Part shown: positions 47,368 to 56,306 of the stretch, one piece after another
Layout: each line of letters opens with the position of its first letter
Numbering within the stretch: position 1 is the first letter of the stretch
Assembly (NCBI GenBank): GCA_041736675.1
Contig: JBGSTD010000039.1
Span: 28,651-92,650, forward strand
Direction: 5' to 3'
Source: Salaquimonas sp041736675
GTDB taxonomy: Bacteria > Pseudomonadota > Alphaproteobacteria > Rhizobiales > Rhizobiaceae
Length of the DNA stretch: 64,000 nucleotides
Translations under genes and position numbers: made by a program
The notes under the pieces: model-generated
What the model saw: only the letters and a program-made list of their open reading frames with translations
Databases searched by the model: none
Told to the model about the DNA's origin: nothing

Positions 47368-48231
47368 TCAAGCCCCTGCCCACTCCCAATAGAGCCGTCT
47401 CGCCAGTTTTGTCTTTTCGCCGTGCGGATATTTCCTGTCCTCAAAGCGGCCTGCCGACACAACCTTTGAATAATTGCCGGACAGAAATATTTCGTCAGCG
47501 GCGCGGAAATCCGCCAGCGTCAAAACCGTTTCCCAAACCTTTTGACCATTGTCGCGCAAAAGCTGTATCAGCCGCTGGCGGGTAATGCCGTTGAGAAACG
47601 TGCCATTGGGAATCGGAGTAAAATACTCGCCATTCTTCACCATGAAAATATTGCTGGTGGCGGTTTCCGCAACATTGCCCAGCGCATCGCAGGCGATCAC
47701 ATTGTCAAAGCCCTTGGCCTGCGCCTCTTTCAACATTCGCGCATTGTTGGGATAGAGGCATGCCGCCTTGGCATTGACGGTGGCGCTCGCCAATGTCGGC
47801 CTGATGAAACTTGTCGTTGTCAGGGTTGTCGAGGCGTCAGCGGGTGCCATTGACGCTTCCTCGATACAAAGTGCAAAACGGGTTGACGCCGGGTCTGCCT
47901 CGACCGTCATCGGTCCGCCTTCTGTGGACCAGGCCATCGGTCTAATATAAAGCGGCATCTTGCCGTCGAATTTGGTGCAACCTTCTTCTGCAAGCGCCAG
48001 TATATCCGCGGTCGGCAGGGGCGGATTGAGACCGAGAGCTGCAGCAGAATGGTTCATACGGGCGCAGTGTCGGTCAAGGTCAGGCGCGACCCCATCGAAC
48101 CAGCGTGCGCCGTCAAATACAAGTGTGCCAAGCCAGGTGCCGTGATCGGCCGATCCCATGATCGGGACGTTGCCTTCCTGCCAACTGCCCTCGAACCAGG
48201 TCCATATCCTGCGGTTTTTCAGCATCGCCAT
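47368..48231 (-). CDS. class IV PLP aminotransferase (branched-chain aminotransferase-like)
   Basis: 287 aa. Fold class IV motifs in order: WFEGSWQEG, HGTWLGTLVFDGARWFDG, PLYIRP, PLP-lysine Lys155 in TVNAKAACLYPNNA, GNVAETATSNIFMVK (Glu for the pyridine nitrogen) and TFLNGITRQRLIQLL. Could be a branched-chain, D-amino-acid or 4-amino-4-deoxychorismate-type enzyme; the annotation 'IlvE-like' is the safest. Confidence 0.85.
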   Translation of the reverse strand: MAMLKNRRIWTWFEGSWQEGNVPIMGSADHGTWLGTLVFDGARWFDGVAPDLDRHCARMNHSAAALGLNPPLPTADILALAEEGCTKFDGKMPLYIRPMAWSTEGGPMTVEADPASTRFALCIEEASMAPADASTTLTTTSFIRPTLASATVNAKAACLYPNNARMLKEAQAKGFDNVIACDALGNVAETATSNIFMVKNGEYFTPIPNGTFLNGITRQRLIQLLRDNGQKVWETVLTLADFRAADEIFLSGNYSKVVSAGRFEDRKYPHGEKTKLARRLYWEWAGA

Positions 48232-48330
48232 TTCAAATACTCCAGTTCTTCATAATTCTTTCTTGTTCCCATCAAACACGCGGGGCATTGTCTTTCAAGC
48301 GCGGGCAGAATGAAAAAGGAGAGAGACGCC

Positions 48331-48726
48331 ATGGCAACCGTTAAATTGATCACCGATGAGATGGCATCACCGGAAGTGTTGGCGGTGTTTGAAGACATTC
48401 GCAAAACAAGGGGTACGGACTTCATCAACAATTTCTGGCGGGCGCTGGCGGTGGATCCAGTAAATCTCAAGGCCGTCTGGGAAGAGATCAAAACCACGAT
48501 GGGAACTGGCACCATTGACGTTATGGTAAAGGAAATGGTTTATATAGCGGTATCGACAGCCAATGGCTGTTCTTATTGTGTACATTCCCACACTGCGGCG
48601 GCAAAAGCCAAGGGAATGAGCGATGAACAGCACGCCGAATTGATGAAAATCATCGGACTTGCCGGTAAAACGAACCATTTGGTAAGTGCTATGCAGGTGC
48701 CTGTGGATGATGTATTTATGGCTTGA
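48331..48726 (+). CDS. carboxymuconolactone decarboxylase / AhpD-like protein
   Basis: 131 aa from an ATG with AAGGAGAG upstream, the better of two in-frame starts. ANGCSYCVHSHTAAAKAKG has the CxxC (Cys80, Cys83) and His87 of alkylhydroperoxidase AhpD proteins. Probably a redox-active peroxidase helper. In a short run of plus-strand genes with the quinone reductase, 61 nt downstream. Confidence 0.87.
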   Translation: MATVKLITDEMASPEVLAVFEDIRKTRGTDFINNFWRALAVDPVNLKAVWEEIKTTMGTGTIDVMVKEMVYIAVSTANGCSYCVHSHTAAAKAKGMSDEQHAELMKIIGLAGKTNHLVSAMQVPVDDVFMA

Positions 48727-48787
48727 AAAAGCTGCAAAACTGCCCGCGGAGATTTTTCCTGACCGGGCACTATAGGGGTATGACTTA

Positions 48788-49771
48788 ATGGCATATGCAA
48801 TGGTCGCACACGAAGCGGGTGGATCGAAGGTTTTCAAAAAAGAAAATATTGAAGTTCCAAAACCGAAAAAGGGCGAAGTTCTGATTCGGCAAACCGCTAT
48901 TGGCGTCAATTTTATAGATGTTTATCAGCGTACGGGTTTGTATCCGCCTCCTGGCGGAGAGTTCCCGGTTATTCTCGGCTCCGAGGCTGCAGGGGTTGTT
49001 CAAGGCATAGGAACAGGCGTTACAGGGCTTCATCCGGGCGACAAGGTTGCCTATACTACGCCGGGCGGTGCCTATGCCACCCACCGGGTGATTGACGCCG
49101 ACAAACTGGTGAAAATTCCCTCGGGATTGCAGGACGATGTGATTGCGGCCAGTATGCTGAAAGGCTTGACCGCCCATTACCTGATCCATGACAGTTTCAA
49201 GGTGAAAGCCGGTGACACGGTGCTGGTCCATGCCGCTGCCGGCGGTGTTGGCCTGATCCTTGGCCAATGGCTGAAGGCAAAAGGCGTGACGGCAATCGGA
49301 ACGGCAGGAACCAAGGAAAAATGTGCCCTTGCCCGCCGCAATGGCTACACGAAAGTAATAGACTACACCAAACAGGACTTTGTCGACGAGATCCGCAAGA
49401 TCACCAAGGGCGCAGGCGTGCAGGCGGTGTATGATTCTGTCGGCAAGACAACTTATCCCGGCTCGCTGAAATGCCTTGCCCCGTTTGGAACCTTTGTTTC
49501 CTTTGGCCAGTCTTCCGGACCGATTGAAGATTTCAAACTTTCTGATCTGTCGCAATATGGCTGCCTGTTTGCAACTCGCCCGACACTCTTCAAATTCATT
49601 GCGGAAAAAAAGGAATTTGAACGCCGCTCCAAAGCCCTGTTCAAGGCAATCAAGGACAAGGACATCAAGATCGCCGTCAACCAGACTTTTGAACTGGACA
49701 AGGTGAAAGCCGCCCATGACGCGCTGGAAAAACGCGAAACAACCGGCCAGACAGTTCTGATTGTGAGTTAA
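48788..49771 (+). CDS. NADPH:quinone oxidoreductase (zeta-crystallin family)
   Basis: 327 aa. NFIDVYQRTGLYP, GSEAAGVVQGIGTGV, KGLTAHYLI, VLVHAAAGGVGLILGQWLKAKG (NADPH site AxxGxxG-type) and YDSVGKTTYPGS are typical QOR. No catalytic zinc ligands. One-electron or two-electron quinone reduction in the cytoplasm. Followed by a terminator. Confidence 0.92.
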   Translation: MAYAMVAHEAGGSKVFKKENIEVPKPKKGEVLIRQTAIGVNFIDVYQRTGLYPPPGGEFPVILGSEAAGVVQGIGTGVTGLHPGDKVAYTTPGGAYATHRVIDADKLVKIPSGLQDDVIAASMLKGLTAHYLIHDSFKVKAGDTVLVHAAAGGVGLILGQWLKAKGVTAIGTAGTKEKCALARRNGYTKVIDYTKQDFVDEIRKITKGAGVQAVYDSVGKTTYPGSLKCLAPFGTFVSFGQSSGPIEDFKLSDLSQYGCLFATRPTLFKFIAEKKEFERRSKALFKAIKDKDIKIAVNQTFELDKVKAAHDALEKRETTGQTVLIVS

Positions 49772-49795
49772 ACTCAAAGGGTTTTTGACCGAATT

Positions 49796-49830
49796 AAAAA
49801 GGCGGGGAGTTATCTCCGCCTTTGTTTTTT
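49796..49830 (+). terminator. rho-independent terminator after the quinone reductase
   Basis: AAAGGCGG / CCGCCTTT stem with inner GAG/CTC pairing, followed by TTGTTTTTT. Confidence 0.85.
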
Positions 49831-49958
49831 CGATGCGCTCGCCTTTGTATTTTTTCAGATTTCAAGGAACCAAACCGGTCCCTGGTAGTTATCGCTGCAG
49901 ATACCGCGGGCAATTTGTACCCTGCTCGCGGTCGGTAATTTCACCACAGGAGCAAATC

Positions 49959-50156
49959 ATGAATTGGGATACAATCGAAGGTAACTGGAAACAGGTCAAA
50001 GGTCGTGCCAAGGAGCAATGGGGCAAATTGACAGACGATGATCTGGATGTCGCCGAAGGCAAACGCGATCAGCTTGCCGGGAAGATTCAGGAGCGCTACG
50101 GTAAAACAAAAGATGAAGCGGAAAAGGAAGTCGACCGCTGGTTCTCCCGGCTGTAA
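49959..50156 (+). CDS. CsbD family stress protein
   Basis: 65 aa; ATG with CAGGAGC upstream. MNWDTIEGNWKQVKGRAKEQWGKL and GKIQERYGKTKDEAEKEVD are the CsbD signature. Small helical protein of general stress response, function unclear. A reading frame extending further upstream is not supported by any ribosome site. Has its own terminator. Confidence 0.92.
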   Translation: MNWDTIEGNWKQVKGRAKEQWGKLTDDDLDVAEGKRDQLAGKIQERYGKTKDEAEKEVDRWFSRL

Positions 50157-50196
50157 GCAGATTTACCTTTCGCCCCGGAAAAAGAAAAACTGAGAT

Positions 50197-50223
50197 AGCC
50201 CGCTCTTTTGCAGCGGGCTTTTT
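50197..50223 (+). terminator. rho-independent terminator after csbD
   Basis: AGCCCGCT / AGCGGGCT stem, 7-nt loop, then a T-run. Confidence 0.87.
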
Positions 50224-50321
50224 CACGCATGCATTTCAGGTTTACCGCTCTCAAAGCTGCTCTTGCCGCCATTCCGATAAACTTCTATTGATTGACCTTG
50301 ACAACAAAACGGACGGTCACC

Positions 50322-51275
50322 ATGACAACCAAAAAATCGGCAGATCACGCAATTACCGCATCCTCGCTATATGGCTCAGGAACCGACAATACCTTTGGTG
50401 GTGTCATGTCTTTCATGCGCCGAAAATATACCAAGGACATTGCCGAAGCCGACGTGGTGGTCTGGGGCATACCGCTGGATACGGGTGTCACCAACCGGCC
50501 GGGAGCGCGTTTTGGCCCGCAGGCGATACGTCGCGCATCCGCCATTCTGGAAATTGATCCGCAATATCCGTTCAATCTCGATTTCTTCGAGAAAATGGCC
50601 GTAGCCGACTATGGTGACTGCCACCTGTCGACCAACCGCGTCTGGGAAAATCCCGAACGCATTGAAAACGAGGCCGCTGCAATCATAGCGCAAGGATGCT
50701 ACCTGCTGACATTGGGCGGCGATCACTATGTAACCTGGCCCCTGCTCAAGGCGCACGCGGAAAAATACGGACCGCTGGCAATGATCCAGTTTGATGCGCA
50801 TCAGGATACCTGGGATGATGATGGCGAACAGATCTGCCATGGAACCTTTGTTACTCGTGCCGTTCGCGAAGGCATCATTGATCCGGAACGTTCGATTCAG
50901 ATCGGTATTCGTACGCATGCGCCAGAGGATTTTGGCATCGAGATTCTCTATGGTGATGACGTTGAGGAAATGAGCGCTGAAGAAATTGCACAGGCGATCA
51001 AGCACCGTGTCGGCAACATGCCTTGCTATGTGACTTTCGATATCGACTGCCTTGACTGCGCATATGCGCCTGGAACCGGCACACCGGTGGCGGGCGGGCC
51101 ATCGACTGCAAAAATGCTTTCTGTGCTGCGCAAACTCGGATCACTTGATATCAAGGGCAGTGATGTCGTGGAGGTTTCTCCGGCCTATGACCATGCCGAC
51201 ATTACTGCAATTGCAGGCTCCACGATCGCGATGTATATGCTCGGGCTTCGGGCGGAAAAACTGCTCGAGGAATAG
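50322..51275 (+). CDS. speB: agmatinase (ureohydrolase)
   Basis: 317 aa from the ATG at 50322. All manganese ligands are present: His135 (GGDHYVTWPLL), Asp158, His160 and Asp162 (FDAHQDT), Asp240 and Asp242 (DIDCLDCAYAPGTGTP). Hydrolyses agmatine to putrescine and urea; related guanidinobutyrase or guanidinase activity cannot be excluded. Neighbour of argC as in many rhizobia. Confidence 0.9.
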   Translation: MTTKKSADHAITASSLYGSGTDNTFGGVMSFMRRKYTKDIAEADVVVWGIPLDTGVTNRPGARFGPQAIRRASAILEIDPQYPFNLDFFEKMAVADYGDCHLSTNRVWENPERIENEAAAIIAQGCYLLTLGGDHYVTWPLLKAHAEKYGPLAMIQFDAHQDTWDDDGEQICHGTFVTRAVREGIIDPERSIQIGIRTHAPEDFGIEILYGDDVEEMSAEEIAQAIKHRVGNMPCYVTFDIDCLDCAYAPGTGTPVAGGPSTAKMLSVLRKLGSLDIKGSDVVEVSPAYDHADITAIAGSTIAMYMLGLRAEKLLEE

Positions 51276-51374
51276 GTATTCGACAATTACGTGCCCATAA
51301 ACGGACCTTGGGTTCAGAAAAAGATTCGCCTATTGTCGGCAAGCTATTGAAATAACAAAGTATTGGGAAAAACA

Positions 51375-52313
51375 ATGTCCAAACCAAAAATCTTCATTGA
51401 TGGCGAACATGGCACTACGGGACTGCAGATCCGAGATCGGCTGGCAGACCGGGCAGATTTGCAGTTGCTTTCGATTCCCCATGAAGAAAGACGCAATACC
51501 GATTTCCGCGCAAAAATGCTGAATGATGCGGACATTGTCATTTTGTGTCTGCCGGATGACGCCAGCCGTGAAGCGGTTGTCATGCTTTCTGATGCCGGAA
51601 ACCAAACAACACGGGTAATAGACGCATCAACCGCGTTTCGTTCTGATCCTGATTGGGCTTACGGTTTTGCAGACCTTGAACCCGGCAATCGCGAGAAAAT
51701 TGCAAGATCGAGATTTGTTTCCAATCCCGGCTGTTATTCCACTGGAGCTATTGCCTTGTTGCGTCCATTGATTTTGGCTGGGCTTCTTCCTGAAGACTAT
51801 CCGGTGACGATCAATGCCGTTTCGGGCTATTCGGGCGGTGGCAAGCAAATGATCGCCCAGATGGAAAATGCAGACGCCGCCGACCATATCGCAGCCAACC
51901 ATTTTCTGTATGCGCTTTCGCTCAAACACAAGCACGTGCCGGAAATTGTCAACCGTTCCGGTCTGGTTCGCCATCCCATTTTCACACCCAATGTCGGGCG
52001 CTTTGCCCAAGGCATGCTGGTCAACATACCCTTGCATCTTGATCTTACAAATGAGGCAACGCTTGCTTCGCTGCATCATTGTTATGACGAGCACTATCAA
52101 GGCCAGGATATTGTTCTGGTTGCCTCTTTGGAAGAGGCCGCTATGGCTCCCCGCCTCGATGCGGAGGAATTGCGCGGCACCGACAAGATGAAGCTGTATG
52201 TTTGCGGCACTGCCGGTAGCGGTCAGGTCAATCTCGTCGCATCACTTGATAATCTTGGAAAAGGCGCATCCGGAGCTGCAGTTCAAAACATGGACATCAT
52301 GCTAGGCCGCTGA
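51375..52313 (+). CDS. argC: N-acetyl-gamma-glutamyl-phosphate reductase
   Basis: 312 aa, the shorter type 2 form common in Alphaproteobacteria. IFIDGEHGTTGLQI is the NADP-binding start; active-site Cys120 in VSNPGCYSTGA; GYSGGGKQMI and HKHVPEI complete the pattern. Third step of arginine synthesis. ATG at 51375 with GGGAAA upstream. Confidence 0.94.
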   Translation: MSKPKIFIDGEHGTTGLQIRDRLADRADLQLLSIPHEERRNTDFRAKMLNDADIVILCLPDDASREAVVMLSDAGNQTTRVIDASTAFRSDPDWAYGFADLEPGNREKIARSRFVSNPGCYSTGAIALLRPLILAGLLPEDYPVTINAVSGYSGGGKQMIAQMENADAADHIAANHFLYALSLKHKHVPEIVNRSGLVRHPIFTPNVGRFAQGMLVNIPLHLDLTNEATLASLHHCYDEHYQGQDIVLVASLEEAAMAPRLDAEELRGTDKMKLYVCGTAGSGQVNLVASLDNLGKGASGAAVQNMDIMLGR

Positions 52314-52332
52314 TCAGCGTTGCCTGTTGCAT

Positions 52333-53433
52333 TCAGTTTCTGACATCAAGCGCGGTAATTCTTGGATACGGCCCGACCAGGCCACGCCAATGGGCAACCG
52401 CTACCGTTAGCAGCAAAACCGCCCCTGCCTGGTGGGCAAGCGCCCAGTTCAGTGGCACCTGCAGGACCAGGGTAACAACGCCCAAGGCAACCTGCAGCAG
52501 GGTTACAACCAGCACAATAAATGTACGCCGCTTGTGTGGCTGCTCTGCAAGGGATGTTCTGGCAACAAGCCACTGGATCAATACAATTGCAAAAACAAGA
52601 TAAGCGCTCATGCGGTGATTGAACTGGACAGACTTTGGATTTTCAAACCAATTGAGCCAAAGCGGCTTCAACAGGTGCAATCCGTCTGGAACCACGGCGC
52701 CATCCATTGTTGGCCAGTCATTGAATGCAAGTCCTGCATCAAGCCCGGCCACCAGCCCACCAAGAAATATCTGGATCAAAACAAGAAGCACTACCAGGGG
52801 GGCCAACAATCCAAGCCTTGAGGGAGAGGCAAAATGAGTGGAATGCGGCGCAAGGCCCCTTGCCACCCACAGAGCATAGGCAAAAATAATACAAGCCAAC
52901 GTAAGGTGGATAGCTAGCCGGTACTGGCTGACATCAACACGCTCAACAAGACCTGACGCGACCATCCACCAGCCTATCGCGCCTTGCAGGCCGCCAAGGA
53001 CCAGGAGAAGCAGCAATCGGGGCTTCAGGCGGCTCTCAAGCCTGCCTGTCAGCCAGAAGAATGCCAACGGTATTGCAAAGACGAACCCGACTATTCGCCC
53101 GAGGAAGCGGTGCGCCCATTCCCACCAGTAAATGAACTGGAATTCGGCCATGCTCATTCCCTTGTTGATCTGCTGGTACTCGGGAATCTGGCGGTACTTT
53201 TCCAGTTCCTCTTCCCAGTCCGCCGCAGACAGGGGAGGAATGATGCCGTGGATCGGTTTCCATTCCGTAATCGAAAGACCGGAATCCGTTAGTCTGGTTG
53301 CGCCGCCAACCATGACCATACAAAACACCAGAAAACAGATCAGATAAAGCCACCAGCGAACCATCAAGCGATTGCTGGTTTCGCGATTAACGATCGCCTG
53401 GACATAGTTGATATTCGAGGATGAACTGGACAT
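52333..53433 (-). CDS. ctaA: heme A synthase (COX15/CtaA)
   Basis: 366 aa, eight membrane segments. GGATRLTDSGLSITEWKPIHGIIPP, YWWEWAHRFLGR (heme-ligand His), AIHLTLACIIFAYAL, NDWPTMDGAVVPDG and HRMSAYLVF / HQAGAVLLL provide the four conserved histidines. Oxidises heme O to heme A for cytochrome oxidase. Convergent to argC. Confidence 0.95.
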   Translation of the reverse strand: MSSSSSNINYVQAIVNRETSNRLMVRWWLYLICFLVFCMVMVGGATRLTDSGLSITEWKPIHGIIPPLSAADWEEELEKYRQIPEYQQINKGMSMAEFQFIYWWEWAHRFLGRIVGFVFAIPLAFFWLTGRLESRLKPRLLLLLVLGGLQGAIGWWMVASGLVERVDVSQYRLAIHLTLACIIFAYALWVARGLAPHSTHFASPSRLGLLAPLVVLLVLIQIFLGGLVAGLDAGLAFNDWPTMDGAVVPDGLHLLKPLWLNWFENPKSVQFNHRMSAYLVFAIVLIQWLVARTSLAEQPHKRRTFIVLVVTLLQVALGVVTLVLQVPLNWALAHQAGAVLLLTVAVAHWRGLVGPYPRITALDVRN

Positions 53434-53597
53434 GGGTATCTGACTTGCGTTGATTGTTCATACTGCTATTGCAGAGTTCTTTGCTAAAAAACAGATAGAC
53501 CATGTCAGAATAAATTACTCATGGGACATCGCGTCGCGTATCGCCACCCGGCCAGTTGTGAAACTGATGCGCTGACAGTTCCAATCAGGATACGCCA

Positions 53598-53810
53598 ATG
53601 TCTTCCAGCATCAAAAAACTTTTCGGCACCATTGCGCTTGTCGCGCTTGTTGTCATCTATGCGTTAGTGGCGACCGCGGTTGCAACAGCACAACTCGCCC
53701 AGTCACCCTGGTGGATTCATCTTGCCTATTTTCTGTTTACCGGCGTTTTGTGGGTTGTTCCGGCGATGTTTCTGATCCGCTGGATGATCCGATTGCCCAA
53801 GGATAACTAG
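53598..53810 (+). CDS. DUF2842 family small membrane protein
   Basis: 70 aa; ATG with AGGATACG upstream. Two hydrophobic helices with the typical WVVPAMFLIRWM and basic/Pro end. Widely conserved next to ctaA in Alphaproteobacteria; function unknown. Confidence 0.85.
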   Translation: MSSSIKKLFGTIALVALVVIYALVATAVATAQLAQSPWWIHLAYFLFTGVLWVVPAMFLIRWMIRLPKDN

Positions 53811-53839
53811 GGTCAAGGCAACCAAGCGGTCCGCCAGTT

Positions 53840-54919
53840 TCAACTGACATTGAGTGCCGAACCCTTGTTGGCAAGTCTGGTAGGCGCGCCTGACAATAGC
53901 GTTTTGACGTATCGCAGTTTCTGAAAATTGCCATTGAGAGAAATTCGCGGTAAGGCCATCAGGTGATCCTTGTGCTGCTGGTAACAGACACCATGTCTTG
54001 TAGTGACCGCAGTCATATAACCTGCCTTTTGGGCGAGAGCGAAATCACGGATTCCTGCAGCTGCCGGATATCCATAGGGATAGGCAAAATGTTTCACCGG
54101 CCTGCCGGTTTCTGCTTCAACGACCCGCTTGCTCTGCTCCATTTCATAGATAGCCTCCTCCTCATCCAGCCGGGCAACAGCGTAATGCCCCATTGTATGG
54201 GCGCCAAGGGTACAAAGTGGATCTTCCGCCAGTTGAGACAGTTCCTTCCAGCTCATGATTGATTGGCGCAGATGGGAGGCTGCATCGACCTTGTGCATCC
54301 AGCAAAGGTCTTTGATGATTCTTCGCTGTTCAGCTTCTGTGGTTTGCCTGGTGAAGTAGGCAATCAGCTTTTCAAATGCCCTGTTCTTTTCGGAATGGGA
54401 CCGAAGTGGAAACTCTGCCCTGCCCTGTGGCATGTCCAAGTGGATGGTATCGAGTTTGGCGATGATTTGTTCCAGATTTTCCCACCAAAGCGATGCCTTT
54501 CCGTCGACAAGTCCGGGTGCCACGTAAATGGTAAATGGGACATTGTATTTTCGAAACAGCGGTACTGCGTTTTCCAGATTGTCCCGGTAACCGTCATCAA
54601 GGGTCACCGCAATGAAAGGTCGTTTTGTCGGCCCATCCTTCGCGTTGCCAAGTCTATGGGCGACTTCATCCATTGAGACAAGATCATATCTGCCGGCGGT
54701 CAGAAATTTCAGCACTTTCTCGAGAAATTCGGGGGCGACTGACAGATGCGAGTTTGGTGAAAAAACCCTTGAACCGGACCGCTCGACCCTATGCAGCATG
54801 AGGATGGAACCAATGCCTGCCAGCGGCTTTTGACCAAGACGAGCGCTACCCGAAAAATAAAGGGAATCCATCATGATTCTGGTAAGGCTTTGACTGGGCA
54901 TTACTGTTTTACTTTTCAT
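53840..54919 (-). CDS. polysaccharide deacetylase (NodB-homology) family protein
   Basis: 359 aa. LDDGYRDN (Asp-Asp metal site), LGAHTMGHYAVARLDEEEA (His ligands) and KHFAYPYGYP are the NodB motifs. No signal peptide or membrane segment, so it may be cytoplasmic. First gene at the edge of the exopolysaccharide locus; likely removes acetyl groups from a sugar or glycan intermediate. Confidence 0.88.
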   Translation of the reverse strand: MKSKTVMPSQSLTRIMMDSLYFSGSARLGQKPLAGIGSILMLHRVERSGSRVFSPNSHLSVAPEFLEKVLKFLTAGRYDLVSMDEVAHRLGNAKDGPTKRPFIAVTLDDGYRDNLENAVPLFRKYNVPFTIYVAPGLVDGKASLWWENLEQIIAKLDTIHLDMPQGRAEFPLRSHSEKNRAFEKLIAYFTRQTTEAEQRRIIKDLCWMHKVDAASHLRQSIMSWKELSQLAEDPLCTLGAHTMGHYAVARLDEEEAIYEMEQSKRVVEAETGRPVKHFAYPYGYPAAAGIRDFALAQKAGYMTAVTTRHGVCYQQHKDHLMALPRISLNGNFQKLRYVKTLLSGAPTRLANKGSALNVS

Positions 54920-55011
54920 TAAGGGTGATCTGGAATTTCCAGACTAGCATAGTGAATGTTTAGATTCTGTTGATAGGCTGGCGGCGTATCAAAACCAAAG
55001 AACCGGCATTC

Positions 55012-56247
55012 ATGTTTCACCTAAAGTCAATATCACCGGAACCTGGAAACTCCTGTGGCGCTAACCTGCCGCTGGTGCGGTCTGCTGATTTTGCTGATGC
55101 GCTTGAGCTGTCAGTCCATGACCGGATATCGAGTATAAAGGATCTCTGGCTAAAAGCAGAGGCAACTGCAGGAGTGTCGGTCTATCAGCGTTATGAGTGG
55201 GTTGAGACTTATTTAAAGTCCCAGGAAAACGACAGTTCCGTTCACCCTTTCATCGTCGTCGGACAGCTCAATGGTGAAGTAGTACTTATATTGCCTTGCA
55301 TAATTCATGATGGCCTGCTTAGCAGGGTCAAATTTATCGGCGGCAGGCACGTCAATTTCAACATGGGCATATTTCCATCTGCTTACCGGCATCTGATGAC
55401 CGGGGAAAACTTTAACCGGATATTCAAAAGAATTCGTAGACTAGCACCCGGGATCGGTTATTGGGCATTGTGCTGCCAACCCGAAAATTGGCGCGGTATC
55501 TCCAACCCGCTGATGAATGTCGTGCATCAACGCTCAACCAATCCGGCCTTCATGATTGATCTTGAAGGGGGCTTTGCAGCAACCCTTGAACGTGGCAATG
55601 CAAAGCGAAAGAGAAAGAAGTTCAGGCAACAGTGCCGTCAGGCTGAATCTCTCGGCGGGTATGAATTCATCAAGGCGGACAATGAAAAAACCGCAAGCGA
55701 ACTCATTGAGGTATTTCTGGCACAAAAATCCAAACGCCTGAAAAGCCTTGGCATCAGCGATGTTTTTTCTGATGAGACCGTCCATCAATTCCTGATTGAT
55801 CTGGCTTTGAAATCACTGGGTACTCCAAAGCCCTTGTTGCAGCTATACGCACTTAAAATCGGCGATGAGTATGCAGCGGTGTTCGGGGCGGGAGCAATGA
55901 ACGACCATTTGTCGGGATATTTTTCATCCATTCACGATGAAAAATTTTCTGCCATTTCGCCCGGCGAAATGTTGCTTTACCTGATTGTCGAAGACGCGTG
56001 TGAGGCTGGGTATACAAAAATGGATCTTGGTGCCGGAGATGAACGCTACAAGCGGTCATGGTGCACCGAAATCATTCATATGTATGAAGTCTTTTTGCCG
56101 TTCAACACACTTGCAATACCGATTGCCTCCCTGCGCCGGATATACGGCGATATAAAACGTACCATCCGCGAAAATGAAGGCGCATGGCAGGCGTTCAAAA
56201 AAGTCAGAAAAATCCGCCGCTATTTTTCGGACAGCAGAACATCCTGA
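55012..56247 (+). CDS. GNAT-family acyltransferase (BioF2-like/FemAB/CelD type)
   Basis: 411 aa from the ATG at 55012; a TTG at 54970 is an alternative and neither has a strong ribosome site. RYEWVETYLKSQEND and the C-terminal AVFGAGAMNDHLSGYFSS, SPGEMLLYLIVEDACEAGYTKMDLGAGDERYK are typical of the CelD/FemAB-like GNAT_6 domain found in exopolysaccharide loci. Probably acylates a glycan or lipid-linked sugar. Divergent from the deacetylase. Confidence 0.83.
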   Translation: MFHLKSISPEPGNSCGANLPLVRSADFADALELSVHDRISSIKDLWLKAEATAGVSVYQRYEWVETYLKSQENDSSVHPFIVVGQLNGEVVLILPCIIHDGLLSRVKFIGGRHVNFNMGIFPSAYRHLMTGENFNRIFKRIRRLAPGIGYWALCCQPENWRGISNPLMNVVHQRSTNPAFMIDLEGGFAATLERGNAKRKRKKFRQQCRQAESLGGYEFIKADNEKTASELIEVFLAQKSKRLKSLGISDVFSDETVHQFLIDLALKSLGTPKPLLQLYALKIGDEYAAVFGAGAMNDHLSGYFSSIHDEKFSAISPGEMLLYLIVEDACEAGYTKMDLGAGDERYKRSWCTEIIHMYEVFLPFNTLAIPIASLRRIYGDIKRTIRENEGAWQAFKKVRKIRRYFSDSRTS

Positions 56248-56306
56248 AATCAATGGGATATGGAAAGGCGGCCCATAGACCGCCCCTTCGAACTTAATGC
56301 GTCAAA

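Noticed and set aside
48785..49777. 330-aa minus-strand frame
   Set aside because: Exactly antisense to the quinone oxidoreductase; a codon-bias shadow.
49785..49958. N-terminal extension of CsbD
   Set aside because: It reads through a transcription terminator and has no CsbD similarity; the ATG at 49959 has a strong ribosome site.
56267..56284. Terminator between the GNAT and Wzz-like genes
   Set aside because: Stem of only 5 bp with no T-run on either strand.
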